Shown: in pieces, positions 22,288-33,075 of the stretch
How positions within the stretch are numbered: the first letter of the stretch is position 1
Layout: every line of letters starts with the position of its first letter
Source of the DNA: Fonsecaea monophora
Lineage: Eukaryota > Ascomycota > Eurotiomycetes > Chaetothyriales > Herpotrichiellaceae
Assembly: GCF_001642475.1 (NCBI RefSeq)
Contig: NW_019174009.1
Span: forward strand, 1-64,000
DNA length: 64,000 nucleotides
Direction of reading: 5' to 3'
The notes under the pieces: model-generated
Told to the model about the DNA's origin: nothing
The model's input: only the letters and a program-made list of their open reading frames with translations
Database searches by the model: none
Program-made: the position numbers and the translations under genes

Positions 22288-24168
22288 TTAGTTTTCGAAC
22301 GCTGAAAACACATCCCGTTTGGCCTCTTGATACTCCCTCAGGATAGTCTCCCGTCTTGCCTCAGATCTCACCTTGACCTCCAGAGTGTAGGGCTTTGCAC
22401 ACACCAAGAAACCCTCACTATATCCCGTAGTCGGATCGGTGTCCGGCATGATCGGTTTTCCATCGTTGTCTTTTCCAGGCGCAAATTCAAAAGCCCACAG
22501 CAGCTTTGCAATGGCAAGGAACAAATTCCTCTCCGCGAGATGAATGCCGGGACAAAGTCGTCTGCCGGAGCCATAGCCATAATGGTCCCTGTCGTCAGGG
22601 TTGGAGGCTTGGGCGAGTTCCGAAGCAAGCGCCGTGACCCCCTTGTAATGATCTGGATCGAATTTGTCCGGGTTTGGGAATCTCTTCTCGTCGTGGTGCA
22701 TTCCCCATGCATTGATGAAGATCACAGAGCCCTTTGGGATTTTGTACCCATCGACCCAGTCGTCTAAAGCACCGAATGGGTTAGTCATGGATGATTCTAC
22801 CTGTTCACAGCGAACCTCATACCTTCGTCTACAGCATGTGGAAATGCCAACGGAACCACCGGCCTGGACTCGTCGTTAGCACCAACCAGCTATGTCAGGG
22901 TAAGGAATCTTGAACGCCACCATCCAGGCGCTTGCAAGAAAATCTCACCTCCATCTCATCGCTTCTTTCACCGTTGCAGCTACATACGGTAGCTTTGCAT
23001 AGTCAGCCCACACAGGAGATCGGTCTTCGCCCATGACACTGTCAATTTCATGCTGCGCTTTCCTCATGACTTCAGGCCACTTGGTGAAGGCCTGTATGGC
23101 CGCGATGATGATGCTTGAAGAGGTATCACTTGCGCCCTCCATCATTGTGCCGCCCAGGAAATAGAGCTGATGTCGGTTCAGTTCAAGCTTTTCTTTCTGG
23201 TCAAGGACTCTGTCCATAAATGAATACTTGCTGCCCACGGCTTCTCTGCGCTTTTCGAGCCCGGTCAACATATCATTATACAGATTGTTCATCGCATTTC
23301 CAACGTCTTTGGCTCGCGAGCGCCAGTTCCCAAAAAGCTGTTCGGGAACGTAGTGTAGAAAAGGGAAGATATCGACGGGAGGGGTGTTGCCCGGTTCCAT
23401 GACCACCGACCAATTCTCCATGAGTTCGTAGAGGCGTTTCATGTGTGGAGTGTCCACTGTAGGGGATCTCACGCCCCAGATGGTGGCGCATGCGATGCTG
23501 TTGGTATACCGCTTCGGATGGTCCATGTGCTGATCCGGTCGCTCGAGGAAATCTTTCAACAACTGACTTGCTTCGGCTTGCTGCAAGGGTAAATGGTCCC
23601 TCATCACGATAGACTCCATGAAGTGCTGATGAATCGCTTTTCTGTATTTTTGCCACGTTTTGCCATAGTGTGCAATCAGGACATGGTCGCCGCCTGTAAT
23701 GAGATTGTGCGAAACATAGCTGTGGGGCCGGTCGCTGTAGATGTTTGACTTCTTGTCAATCAGCTGCTTCACCAGGTGGCGAGAAGTGAAAACAATGGCG
23801 GTTCCAGGGCCGAGCTTGAGGGAGAAGATGCCGCCATATTTCTGTGCAAGTTTGTCAGTATTTTAGTCCCCAGTAGGGCACACCTCAGAGCGGTGAGCGT
23901 GTACATACCTTGGACCATTCAGTGAACGTCAGGTAAGAACCCTTGGTAGGGATTTGATGAATATTTCCAATGATCGGGGCAGTGGGGGGACCTATTCATG
24001 ATGGCACACACCGATGAGTACACACCACTCGCAGTAACTCGGCATCACGATGCATATCCACATACCAGGTGGCAGACCCTTTTCGCGGCGTCCGATGAAG
24101 AGAAATGCGTAGAGTAGCAGGGCAACGAGCAGGCCGCCCAGCACTGGCAGGATGGTTCCCAGTGCCAT
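22288..24168 (-). CDS. Cytochrome P450 monooxygenase, five exons
   Basis: Membrane-anchored microsomal P450 of about 531 aa. The exons on the minus strand are 24168-24066, 23991-23909, 23841-22949, 22863-22823 and 22763-22288; all joins keep phase. The N-terminus (MALGTILPVLGGLLVALLLYAFLFIGRREKG) is one membrane anchor followed by a basic stop and a Pro-rich hinge (LPPGPPTAPIIGN). Motifs seen are the I-helix EGASDTSSS, the K-helix ExxR (KEAMRWR), HFMES and PNPDKFDPDHY segments, and the heme loop YGSGRRLCPG with the cysteine ligand. The first loop residue is Tyr, where Phe is usual. The substrate is unknown. It is divergently arranged with an NAD-type SDR that starts 810 bp away, which suggests joint control and a two-step oxidation. 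The exon coding VVPLAFPHAVDE is just 41 nt. Confidence 0.92.
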
Positions 24169-24978
24169 GGGTTGTATGAGCGCGAGAAGAGGACGGGGCT
24201 GCCAGGTAGAGCAGAATATTAGTTCAAGGTCTTTGAGGACGATTGCCTTCTCGGTCAGAAGAGCAAGATGGCTGTTGCCTCGATGCACGGATGATCTTGG
24301 AAAGAGCAGTCGGGAGAGAGAAAGTTATGAGAGGCGAGACCTGATATATATGGGCAAGCAGGCAGATCACTGACTCCAGTGAAACATGAGGCGCTTTTGG
24401 TGTTGTCGATAGCCAAGACTGGGGTAAAGTCCACTGGTTACCAACTGGGCCAACTCCCCCACAATCTCATCTCAACCACTTCCCCCAATGATATCAGGTC
24501 CCACGATCAAGGTTCATGCCTAGACCCTCGCTCTGGGAGGCTATACCCCAAGGCCGCCCTGTCCATTCTGTCTTAGCTCTATGATTTACATCGGATTTAC
24601 CCCCCACACGGATACTGACCATGAACATGTAGCGGGGTAGGTGCATAAGCCTCTTCCTCTAGCCCTTGAAAGTCCAAGATTGCACTGAACTATCCAGGTG
24701 GGAAGCTAGAGACCTGAGTCACTGGGATTCATTGCCTATCACGCTGTTCGGCAGCGCGAGGCTGAGGGCCAGCCTGGTGATGCGGAGAGTCATCTCCGAG
24801 ATGCTGACAGACCTCGGCTGGGAATCCCCTCATTCAGCTTGTCATAAGAAATTTAAAGAGATTTACCTTGCTCTCGATCCTTTGTATCGTTCAAAGGCAG
24901 AAAAGGAAATTGCCAGATTCTCACCTCCGACCCTCTCGTGAAAACAACAAGTCCGAACTGTTCCATCCCCAAGCCACA
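24169..24978. promoter_or_regulatory. Shared divergent promoter region, P450 and SDR
   Basis: An 810-bp spacer lies between the start codons of the divergent P450 and SDR genes and contains no supported coding frame. Co-regulation is inferred from geometry alone. I did not identify a specific transcription-factor site. Confidence 0.45.
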
Positions 24979-25829
24979 ATGGCGCAGCTCCAAGGAAAAG
25001 TCATCGCAATTACCGGTGCAGCATCGGGTATCGGGGCAGCCACGGCCCTCGAATGTGCCGCGAGAGGCGCTGCTGGACTGTCACTGTGTGATGTCAACGA
25101 GGATGCCTTGAAAAAGGTGGTGGACCAGATACAGGCCAAAGGGGTCAAGGTAATAGGAAAACGAGTCGACGTCTCCAATTCGGAACAGGTTGATGCATGG
25201 ATTGCCGAAACAGTCAAGGAGTTTGGCCGTCTGGATGGCGCCGCCAATATCGCGGGCGTCGAGACAAAGCCGGGCGGCAAGGTCTTTTCCAACATTGTCG
25301 ATATCAGCAACGACCACTGGGACTTTATCATGAAGATCAACCTCACGGGTCTCTTTTACTGCCTTCGCGCTGAACTCCGTGCTATGGACCGGGGTGCCTC
25401 GATCCTCAATGTTGCGAGTATGGCTGGCGTCATCGGTCGTCCTGGCATTGCCGCCTACTCGACTAGTAAGCACGGTGTCGTTGGTTTGACGAGAACTGCA
25501 GCCAAGGAAGTCGGCGAGCGCGGCATTCGAGTCAATGCTCTTGCTCCGTAAGTAACGTTATGTGGCCCTCGTAGACTTCTGTCATGTCCGACTCCCCAGG
25601 CTAACAGTGTTCTTTCCAAAGTGGCCCTATAGAGACACCCATGCTGGACAGGCTGCTATCCGATGGTGGCTCCTCAGAGCGACCGGTCACAAATACCTAC
25701 AAGACCCTGCCTCTCCAGCGACTCGGAACAGCACAAGACATGGCAAAGACAATTTGTTTTGTTCTGAGCGACGATTCAAGCTTTACTACAGGAGCTGTAT
25801 TCTCTGCAGACGGCGGTGTTGCCTGCTAG
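24979..25829 (+). CDS. Short-chain dehydrogenase/reductase, NAD(H)-type
   Basis: Classical SDR of 258 aa in two exons (24979-25547 and 25622-25829; intron 25548-25621, gtaagt...ccaaag, joining NALAP to GPIETPML). The Rossmann glycine motif is TGAASGIG (12-19). An Asp at the end of strand 2 (LSLCDVN, residue 38) suggests NAD rather than NADP. The catalytic set is present: Asn in NLTG, Ser in NVASMAG (about 147), and YxxxK as YSTSK (Tyr160, Lys164). The C-terminus (TGAVFSADGGVAC) is the usual SDR ending. It most likely oxidises or reduces an alcohol/ketone in the same pathway as the P450. The frame is open further upstream to 24868, but this ATG gives the standard SDR length. Confidence 0.92.
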
Positions 25830-25920
25830 ATAGAAAATAATTCCTGACTCTGGCACCTTTCGGGCATGTCGCCAGTCATCAACCAGCATTTATCTTTGTA
25901 GCCTGGTGTAATACTGACTT

Positions 25921-26623
25921 CTATCCCTGCACCTCGAGAAGAGCCCCCCCATTTGCGGGCACATTGTTCCCATTGATCCACCTGCTCTCTTCGCTAGCGA
26001 GAAACCCAACAATGCCAGCGATGTCGTCCACCTCCCCCATCCTCTTTTCCGCCGTGCGGCAGCACCGCCTCCAAGTCGCCGAATGCAGACCCTGCGGTTT
26101 GTTATGGCGCGTCCAAGGCCGCCCTGGAAAGCTTCACCCGGAGCCTCGCTCTGATGTACTCGGCCCAGCACGGCATCACCATCAACTCGGTGTCGGTGGG
26201 GCCGGTCATGACGAACAGCTGGACGGGAGCCCACGCGTTGCCCGTCATGAGATTGTCAAACAGCTCCTTGGTCGCCATGGCGATGGGGGCCACAATCTTG
26301 GGGTTGACATATGCTGCGTTACACACGATGATGTCGAGGGTTTGGGTAGAGAGGTTCTCCAGCACCTGAGGTACCAGGTCGGAGGCAAATGTCGGCGACA
26401 GGACATCCGCTCGGATCGCTCTGGCGAAAATACTCGGGTCGACTTTGCCAATCGCTGCGAGGGTCTCCTCCGCGGCCGATGGGTTCTCAGCATAAGTAAT
26501 GGCAATCTTTGAAATGCCCTTTCTCGCGAAATGGATCGCGATGCCACGGCCGATGCCTCGTGAGCCGCCCGTAACCAAGGCCACTTTTCCAACCAGAGGA
26601 GCAGGAATTGTAGTCATAGACAT
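25921..26623 (-). pseudogene. SDR gene disrupted by an internal inversion
   Basis: The minus strand encodes a normal SDR N-terminal half from 26623 (MSMTTIPAP, then TGGSRGIG, an ARAIRADV strand, and VCNAAYVNP) down to about 26210. Near the other end, about 26050 to 25921, it encodes a normal SDR C-terminus (RMGEVDDIAGIVGFLASEES, a WINGNN piece, then NGGALLEVQG and stop). The stretch between, about 26058-26212, makes no SDR sense on the minus strand. On the plus strand it reads the missing middle: YGASKAALESF (catalytic Tyr and Lys) and HGITINSVSVGPVM. The middle block of about 150 bp is therefore flipped. About 15 and 20-30 residues that normally flank the block are also absent, so the event was complex. 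The product cannot be an active SDR. An assembly error is the alternative. Confidence 0.8.
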
Positions 26624-28569
26624 TTTTGGAGGTGGACGGGTGCCCAATTGATTTGTCTCCGGACTCGTCGTATTGACACAAAGTAAAAGCGCCGATGCCA
26701 GCTCAAACTGGTGGCTTCCTATCATCCATACTCGAAAGTCCGGTCATGATAAGGGACTGGAGCTTTATACTGGAGACGCGACTGAGAATTCTTTTCCACG
26801 CCTTTTGTCCCGGTTCACAAGAAAGCCTCAATTGGCCAGGGGAAAAATCCGGTGTCCGTCCTGGTTTTCAAAGTAGAACTGGAATATGTAAGACGGTTGC
26901 GGTGTGTAAAGGAAAGACGATGCAAGATTCTGTATTCGAATCTAAAGTGGGTAGAGAGAACGTGGGCGAGAGCAATGGTGCAAGGGGTAACAATCCCGCC
27001 ATGTCTGCCAAAGGGCGCTTGCAACTATCAACTAGCCATACACACTGGATAGGACGGAGAGTAAGCCAACCAGAGGAGCTAGAAGTCCATCTCATCTTGG
27101 TTGACCCCGGAGCCCGTTTTTCGTGGTTAATAATCACCAGCAAGGAGACAGCGATCAATGTCTTTCTGAGGCGGGCTCGGAGATTGATATTGTTCATGAC
27201 GTGGTGCACTGGTGGTGGTTGCCTGAAGCAAGTGATGGATCAAAGATGAGCCTCATGCAGGAAGATACGAGTTCTCTGAATTACCCAATTCGGCAGTACA
27301 ATACCACATACACCACGCTGAGCCTCGAACCCCTCTAACGCTACCGGTCTTTTGCGGCATGCACGCTACCACCGACAGGCCCGTAAATATCGTCTCCAAG
27401 ACTCGTGTGTGATAAGGGTACCTTGACTGACTGCAACTTTTGGTTTCCACCTGGAGATACGCCTGCACGGACTTCGCTACGGGAATTTGTCCCTCTTTTT
27501 CGGCGATGACAACAGAGGAAGGCGACTTTGTCAGGTCGGATGACGCACTCTCCATCGCCTTGGGGTCAATGAGTGAGTATGCAACGAAAGAAAGGGCGTG
27601 GCTCAATGAGGGAGATCTAGGCTGTACGCGCAGTATATGTTGATCACCAATCTCAACGTCCGCCTGGTTCAGTATGTGGGCTGGGTGGATGTCAGATCGC
27701 ACCTGGAGAGCACAAGGCTAGCTATTGCCTTAGACATGTGCGTGCTGAGCACTTTCCCAGTAGGGGTGATGATATCGGGAAGATAATTATCGACAAAGCT
27801 TGTCATCATCATTGCAACTTCTCCACTTCTGTGGACCACATGCCAAGTGGAATGAGGGGTCGAGCAGTCTCCGAGGGTTGTTCAATTGGGCTATAAGAGA
27901 TATGGCACAATCACATACAAACATATCTAGACAACCCAGACACAGCTGCTGCGCCGAATCCTCCATCTTTCAGGACAACCGTTCCACGGTGATATCATCG
28001 ATATCGTCAGCAACATGAACCGCGTTTGCACTCGTGCTCTCCTCCACAAGACCCCCACCTTGGCATTCGTCCGTGTACCAGCCTGTCGATGCTACCACCC
28101 AGAGCCACGATCGCTACAAAATAGCGCCCACGGCACGCATCGGTTTATCTATCGGTGGACCATTCAAGCAATCGGCACTCCCTTCGCTGTGGCTTACCTC
28201 TGTGAGAGGCTCTCGGAGCGGAGTGATGGTGAGAGCAGCTTCAAGCTTGGACTGCCCCAGATCGGTGCGGGACTTTTGACCGAGCCGATTCGGATGAAGA
28301 GCCAGACCTGGGGACATATGCGAGTGAACTGAGAGCTGTACTGTGGCTATCTTGTTGGTGTATACAATGGAAGAGAGGACGCTGACCTGCTTGGGGCTCT
28401 GCCCTCTGGGCTGATGGACGCTGTATATTAGAGATCTTGCCTGTGCGCTGAGATGACACGGGCAGCGCTGCAGTCTTGACGGATAGTTGCAAAGCTGCGA
28501 CACTAGAGTAAGAATTATGTGCCTTTCAATCGCTACAAAGCTACGTGTTCTTTGATCGGTTCGGCTCAG
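26624..28569. other. Accessory intergenic region with no intact gene
   Basis: About 1.9 kb without a recognisable protein. A 149-codon frame on the minus strand (27253-27702) and a 105-codon frame at 28015 on the plus strand show no known domain. It may contain further decayed members of the accessory cluster. Confidence 0.4.
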
Positions 28570-28599
28570 TCACGACTGTGACGCTGGCTGCGTTGAATT

Positions 28600-29110
28600 C
28601 GCGTCCTTGTTACGCCCCGGCCGGGCTATCGTATCGTCATGTGCCATGGCTTCGGCGCCGTCAAATAGATGGGCATCGACGTCTTCGCTGAGGAATTTAC
28701 CACGAGCATTCCGATCTGCGCACTGGTCTATGACAATCGCAATCTCGGCACGAGCGACGGTCTGACTAGACGGGCGCCGACGCCGGCCTTGCAGTGCTCC
28801 GATTGTCTGGGGGCACCAGCTACAACGGAGCCTTTGCGCTTTCAATTGCCGATTACCGTCGTGGATCTTCGAATCAAAGCCATGGTTAGCCAGGTAAGTG
28901 TCACCCCTGCCTTACCACAGGCGTAAAACATACGTGCATCGTTGTGTCTCTCCCACAATTGACAGATGGCCATAAACATGTCATGGTTGCAGACGGATGA
29001 GACAAACTCCATCGCCTCGTGAGGAACGGGCTCGGTCAAGCACATTTACATGTTCCCTGGCGGGCACCATTCGAGATACTTTGGTGAAGCCTTGAAAAGG
29101 AGCACGTATG
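28600..29110 (+). pseudogene. Decayed alpha/beta hydrolase (dienelactone hydrolase / DUF1100-like type)
   Basis: Ordered pieces of one alpha/beta hydrolase are found in changing plus-strand frames. The oxyanion segment IVMCHGFGAVK comes first and is followed at once by a TAG at 28666-28668 where related enzymes usually have Glu. In the same frame MGIDVFAEEF and ALVYDNRNLGTSDG follow. A nucleophile elbow GTSYNGAFAL comes next in a shifted frame near 28810, consistent with one extra G. DLRIKAMVSQVS then returns to the earlier frame. Finally a catalytic-His segment MFPGGHHSRYFGEALKRS appears near 29045-29100. Material between the pieces is missing or scrambled. At least one stop and several frameshifts mean no functional enzyme can be made. 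Confidence 0.65.
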
Positions 29111-29303
29111 TACACCGCGGAAGACGGATAGTTGCACCAAATCATGGATTCTGCAGTCTCAAACGATGCATCCCATACTCTCATGTGAACGATATTACTT
29201 CCTGTATTAACAATCCCGACTGATCCACACTGTGCTAGCCATGTGTCCATCACTCACTTCCTCACCAACTCATCAGACCTTCCAAAGTAGCCTACCTAGC
29301 TAG

Positions 29304-30272
29304 CTAGAGACTCTTCTTCAAAAAGTCCAACACAATGCCCGACATCTGCGCCAGGTTAGTTTCGAGCAGGAAATGGCCTGCATCCAACAAAACGACGTCG
29401 GCGTTGGGCAGGTCCTTTTTGAAGGCATGGGCCCCGGGCGGAACGAAGACGATATCGTTCTTACCCCACGCTGCCAGAAGCTTGGGCTGCTTCTGGCGGA
29501 AATACGCCTGGAACTGTGGGTACAGAGGCACGTTGGAGCCGTAGTCGGCGAGCAGGTCGATCTGAATATCCCGATTTCCGACTTGCTCGTCCATCAGGGA
29601 GAAGTCCAGCCAGTATGACTCGGGCTCGATGCTTTCCAGGTGAGCACTCCCGATGGTGTACTGCGACTTGAACCCCGCCAGGGTCAATGCGGTGTCGTTG
29701 ATCGGGGTCGCTGCAGCCTGGAATTGTGCGGGCGTGGTCGCGTTCCAGAGGGCAAAGATTGGGGGCCAGAAGGTGGCTCCAAACCCTTCGATATAGGCGT
29801 TGGCATTCTGCGAGATGAAGGCCAGGATGGACTGAGGCCGCTGCAGGGCGAGTCGGAAGCCGATCGGTCCCCCATAGTCGTGCATGTAAGGAACAAAGGT
29901 CGTGATGTTCTTTGCGTCGAGAAACGAAGTGACGGTCTGGGTCAGAGTCTCGAAATTGTATGTGAAGTTCAACGAGTCGGGCACCACCGTGAAGCCGAAA
30001 CCAGGGTAGTCGGGGGCAATGACGTGATAGTTGTGTGCAGCCAGGATCGGGATGAAGTTTCGAAACTGGTGAGACGACGAAGGGAAGCCGTGTAGGAGCA
30101 GGAGGGTCGTGGCGTTGGGAGGGCCAGCTTCTCGATAGAACATCTGAATGCCATTGGGGAGAGTGACATTGCTCACGGTATATGGTAGCTCTAGGGGAGC
30201 TTGCTGGCCAAGTGTGAGGAGGGGTAAAACCCAAAGAAGATGGGAGAGCTTCGCAACCGTATGTTTGAACAT
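29304..30272 (-). CDS. Secreted alpha/beta hydrolase, epoxide hydrolase / haloalkane dehalogenase-like
   Basis: Single-exon enzyme of 322 aa. I take the second Met (MFKHTVAKLSHLLWVLPLLTLGQQ) as the start because it opens a clear signal peptide; the longer frame to 30335 has no support. The alpha/beta-hydrolase fold is complete: oxyanion HGFPSSSHQF near residue 61, a PDYPGFGF strand, nucleophile elbow HDYGGPIGF with Asp as nucleophile (about residue 132), and a catalytic His in LDAGHFLLE near the end. An Asp nucleophile fits epoxide hydrolases and haloalkane dehalogenases rather than esterases. Several N-x-S/T sites (NVT, NAT, NFT, NIT, NDT) fit secretion. It lies inside the accessory block next to a third SDR and could open an epoxide made by the P450, although secretion argues against direct coupling. 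Confidence 0.87.
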   Translation of the reverse strand: MFKHTVAKLSHLLWVLPLLTLGQQAPLELPYTVSNVTLPNGIQMFYREAGPPNATTLLLLHGFPSSSHQFRNFIPILAAHNYHVIAPDYPGFGFTVVPDSLNFTYNFETLTQTVTSFLDAKNITTFVPYMHDYGGPIGFRLALQRPQSILAFISQNANAYIEGFGATFWPPIFALWNATTPAQFQAAATPINDTALTLAGFKSQYTIGSAHLESIEPESYWLDFSLMDEQVGNRDIQIDLLADYGSNVPLYPQFQAYFRQKQPKLLAAWGKNDIVFVPPGAHAFKKDLPNADVVLLDAGHFLLETNLAQMSGIVLDFLKKSL

Positions 30273-31577
30273 GATGGACAACTTCCTCGATACTTCGTGC
30301 CCTGCAGAAAAATGGAGCGTGTGGCTGGATATCACGCCCGAAGGGTTACTGCTGAGGCTTCCATCTCTACATCTGGTGACGAGGAGGGCATTGATTATAT
30401 AGTAAACTGTTTGATGATGCGTATTGCACCTTTGATCACGAACATGCGGTCAAGGGCTAGAGGCATGTACGTGACATCTTCGACGAGGTCGAATGTGGCA
30501 GGTCATGAACACGAATGAGGCCATGTCCTATGTCATCAAACAGCCACTAGAGCCGTACCTTGCAGAGAGCGGCAATCCAGCATGCCGGTAAATCACGTCG
30601 TCCCATCCACGAGTTGTCCAATTCGACCTGCGGTGAGTTGTTTTTGGCGGGCCGACAGTGGAATTTCCTAAAGTGGAAGGTTTCCTGCTCTCCATGTGGA
30701 TCGGGCTTCCGACAAAGCCCCTCACACCCCTGAAACGGAAGCCTTGTGTGCTGACTAAAAGCAGCAGTAACCTCTTTGGAATTGATATGGAACCAGCAGC
30801 ATGCGGCCTCTTGGACAGACCACCGGGATGAAAAAAAGGTCAGTCTCAATTGAGAGAGGCAGACTTATAACAAACTGGTGAGGTGCAGGAATCGATGGCT
30901 CTAAGAGATGGTTGGGCGGACAGGACACAAATGTGCGACGGAGTATCACAATGAAAGTGTTTCTAAAACTCTCACAAGGACACAAGAAGTCGGCTTCAGA
31001 AGAATGGAAACTCTATCTCATGTCATCGATGCCATTTATCCACTTGCTGACACACCGAGTGCAATGCAGGAGACGACAATTCAGCTAACACCAAAATCGC
31101 AGCTCCAAGTCGTCATTCCGCAAAGACCCTCTTGGTGTTACAGCGGTCATGCGAGCTTGGGACCTGGAGAACAGCGTAGCTGGGCATCAAGAGACATTAT
31201 GCGGGTGCTGAAAAGCGAGAAACTGGTGCCATGAGAAATTGTTGTTCCAAAAACGGATATTCACGTGACCCAGCCTTGCTAGGCAGCGAAAGAATTGGTG
31301 TGCATCACTAATAAAATTCACCATCTCTTTGCGGTGGGATGAGCAGTCGGCTCAACACTGTGCCAGGTCTGTCCCGTTTCGCACACCAAGTGGCTGGTGC
31401 GGCTAGCCCACAGCCTATACCCGAACACGCCGAGGCAAAGCACCCAACGCGTCTCAGCTCCGAGATGCGGGGAAAGGTACAAAGAGCAGCTTTCCATCAA
31501 GAGATATCCTACCCAAGGAAAGTGGATGTTGTCGTGATATCAGATCGAGCGTAGCATTACCACAAAGATACTCGAGC
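30273..31577. other. Intergenic, about 1.3 kb, between divergent genes
   Basis: Lies between the divergently transcribed hydrolase (minus) and SDR (plus), so it may contain a shared promoter. No supported coding frame or RNA gene. Confidence 0.45.
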
Positions 31578-32555
31578 ATGGCCACGGAAGCTTTCACGGT
31601 GTCGCGTGACAAATTGACGGGACCAAAAGGTGTCACAGTGCTGATAACTGGGGGCTCATCGGGCATTGGGCTGCAAACAGCGATTATCCTCCACGAACTC
31701 GGCAATAATATCATCGTCGTCGACAGAGCTCGACCTCATCCAAGTGCTCCCCAGGACTTGATTTCATCGCCTCGCTTTCTGTATCAACAATGCGACATTA
31801 CATCATGGAAACAGCAGAGGGCTGCTTTCGAAGCTGGCTTCAAGAAGTTCGGATCCATTGACTGCGTGTTCGTCAACGCGGGGATAGCAGAATACAAGGA
31901 TCAATTCTTCAAGGATGAGCTGGATTCAGACGGGCTACTCAAGGAGCCGGATAGGAGAACCGTCGATATTTGCATGCACGCGGCCAATGACACGGCGAAA
32001 CTGGCCATCCACTACATTAGGAAGAAGGGACCCAACCAGAAGAGAGGTGGGAGCATTGTCATGACGGCGAGTCTGGCGGGATATTTAGCCAGTGCTGGGG
32101 CACCGCTGTACAGTGCCGCGAAACATGGTTAGTCCTTGAGCGTTGGACTTTGTTCTGTCGCGTGGCTAACATTCTGGACAGGCATTGTGGGCTTGATGAG
32201 GGCACTGAAGAATGACACCGCGACACTGGACATTGCAGTCTCTGTGGTCGCGCCAGGCATCACTTTGACCGACATCATCTCGGGCCGCAGTCCTGGAGAA
32301 TCTCTGAGTGACTGGGCCAAAAGAATGAGAGGGGTCGGCGTCCCAATTAACGATCCACAAGAGGTGGCATGCTGTGTGGTGTACTTGATGAGCTTGGGAA
32401 TGGAGGCCAACGGCAAAGGGATGTTGGTTCAAGCCGGACGGGTTGCGGACCTGGAGAAGGGGATCGCTTCATCAAGGAAGATCTGGATGGGAGAAGAGAT
32501 GTTGAATCTCTTCCGAGGGGGAAGGAATGCGCCATTGTTTCCCAATAAGCTGTGA
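31578..32555 (+). CDS. Short-chain dehydrogenase, 15-hydroxyprostaglandin dehydrogenase-like
   Basis: SDR of 307 aa in two exons (31578-32127 and 32182-32555) with a 54-bp intron (gttagt...gctaac...gacag) joining YSAAKHG to IVGLMRAL. Cofactor motif TGGSSGIG is at residues 24-31, and an Asp after strand 2 (IIVVDRARP) points to NAD. NAG is present (FVNAGIAEY), and the catalytic Ser and YxxxK are MTASLAG and YSAAK. The C-terminal part, with a MRGVGVPINDPQEVACCVVYL segment and about 40 extra residues, is like fungal 15-PGDH-type oxidoreductases. The substrate is unknown. It ends the accessory block. Confidence 0.9.
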
Positions 32556-33075
32556 GTGTCGGATAGTAGTGAGGATAACGCAGGATTATCTGAGCACCAA
32601 TCTATACAGTCAAGATCTGAGGAACTATACGAGAGCATAGGCATCGAGTACGAGCTACCGAGTACTACTGATTGTACCCAGTATTCACGAGGTAGCGGAT
32701 ACTGAGACAAGTAAGATTGTGTGTGGCTGATTTCCCTCGGCCCAAGCTCTACCAAGTACTAGACAAATTATTCCTGGTGGCATTGATCGACGCTGCAACA
32801 ACGGGCTGTTCCTGATGTGCGCCACCAGCCACCATCACCAAGCCATCGAATTTCGCTTCCTGCCTCTGCCCACCTTTGACCCTTACTATTGTTCAAGTTG
32901 TTCGCAATCATGAGCTGGGACTATCCACGGAGGTTGTTCAACTCCAGGAGTTTGTTCCTCAGCACCACCTCCTACGAATACATACAGGCACCAATATACA
33001 AAGTGCGCATGCGCTGATGCCTCGATCGCACACCGCCGTGTAAAAACCACCCACCGCGACCTGCTCCTCGATCTC
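32556..33075. other. Intergenic, about 520 bp
   Basis: No coding feature supported. Includes a tandem-like gtactacga/gagtactact area near 32640-32690 and the leader of the following gene. Confidence 0.45.

Noticed and set aside
27253..27702. 149-codon minus-strand frame as a transcription-factor remnant
   Set aside because: Could not match any part to a Zn2Cys6 or other regulator motif; left as unassigned.
29461..30234. 257-codon frame overlapping the secreted hydrolase
   Set aside because: Same strand, shifted frame of a gene with complete catalytic motifs; a shadow frame rich in Arg/Pro/His.
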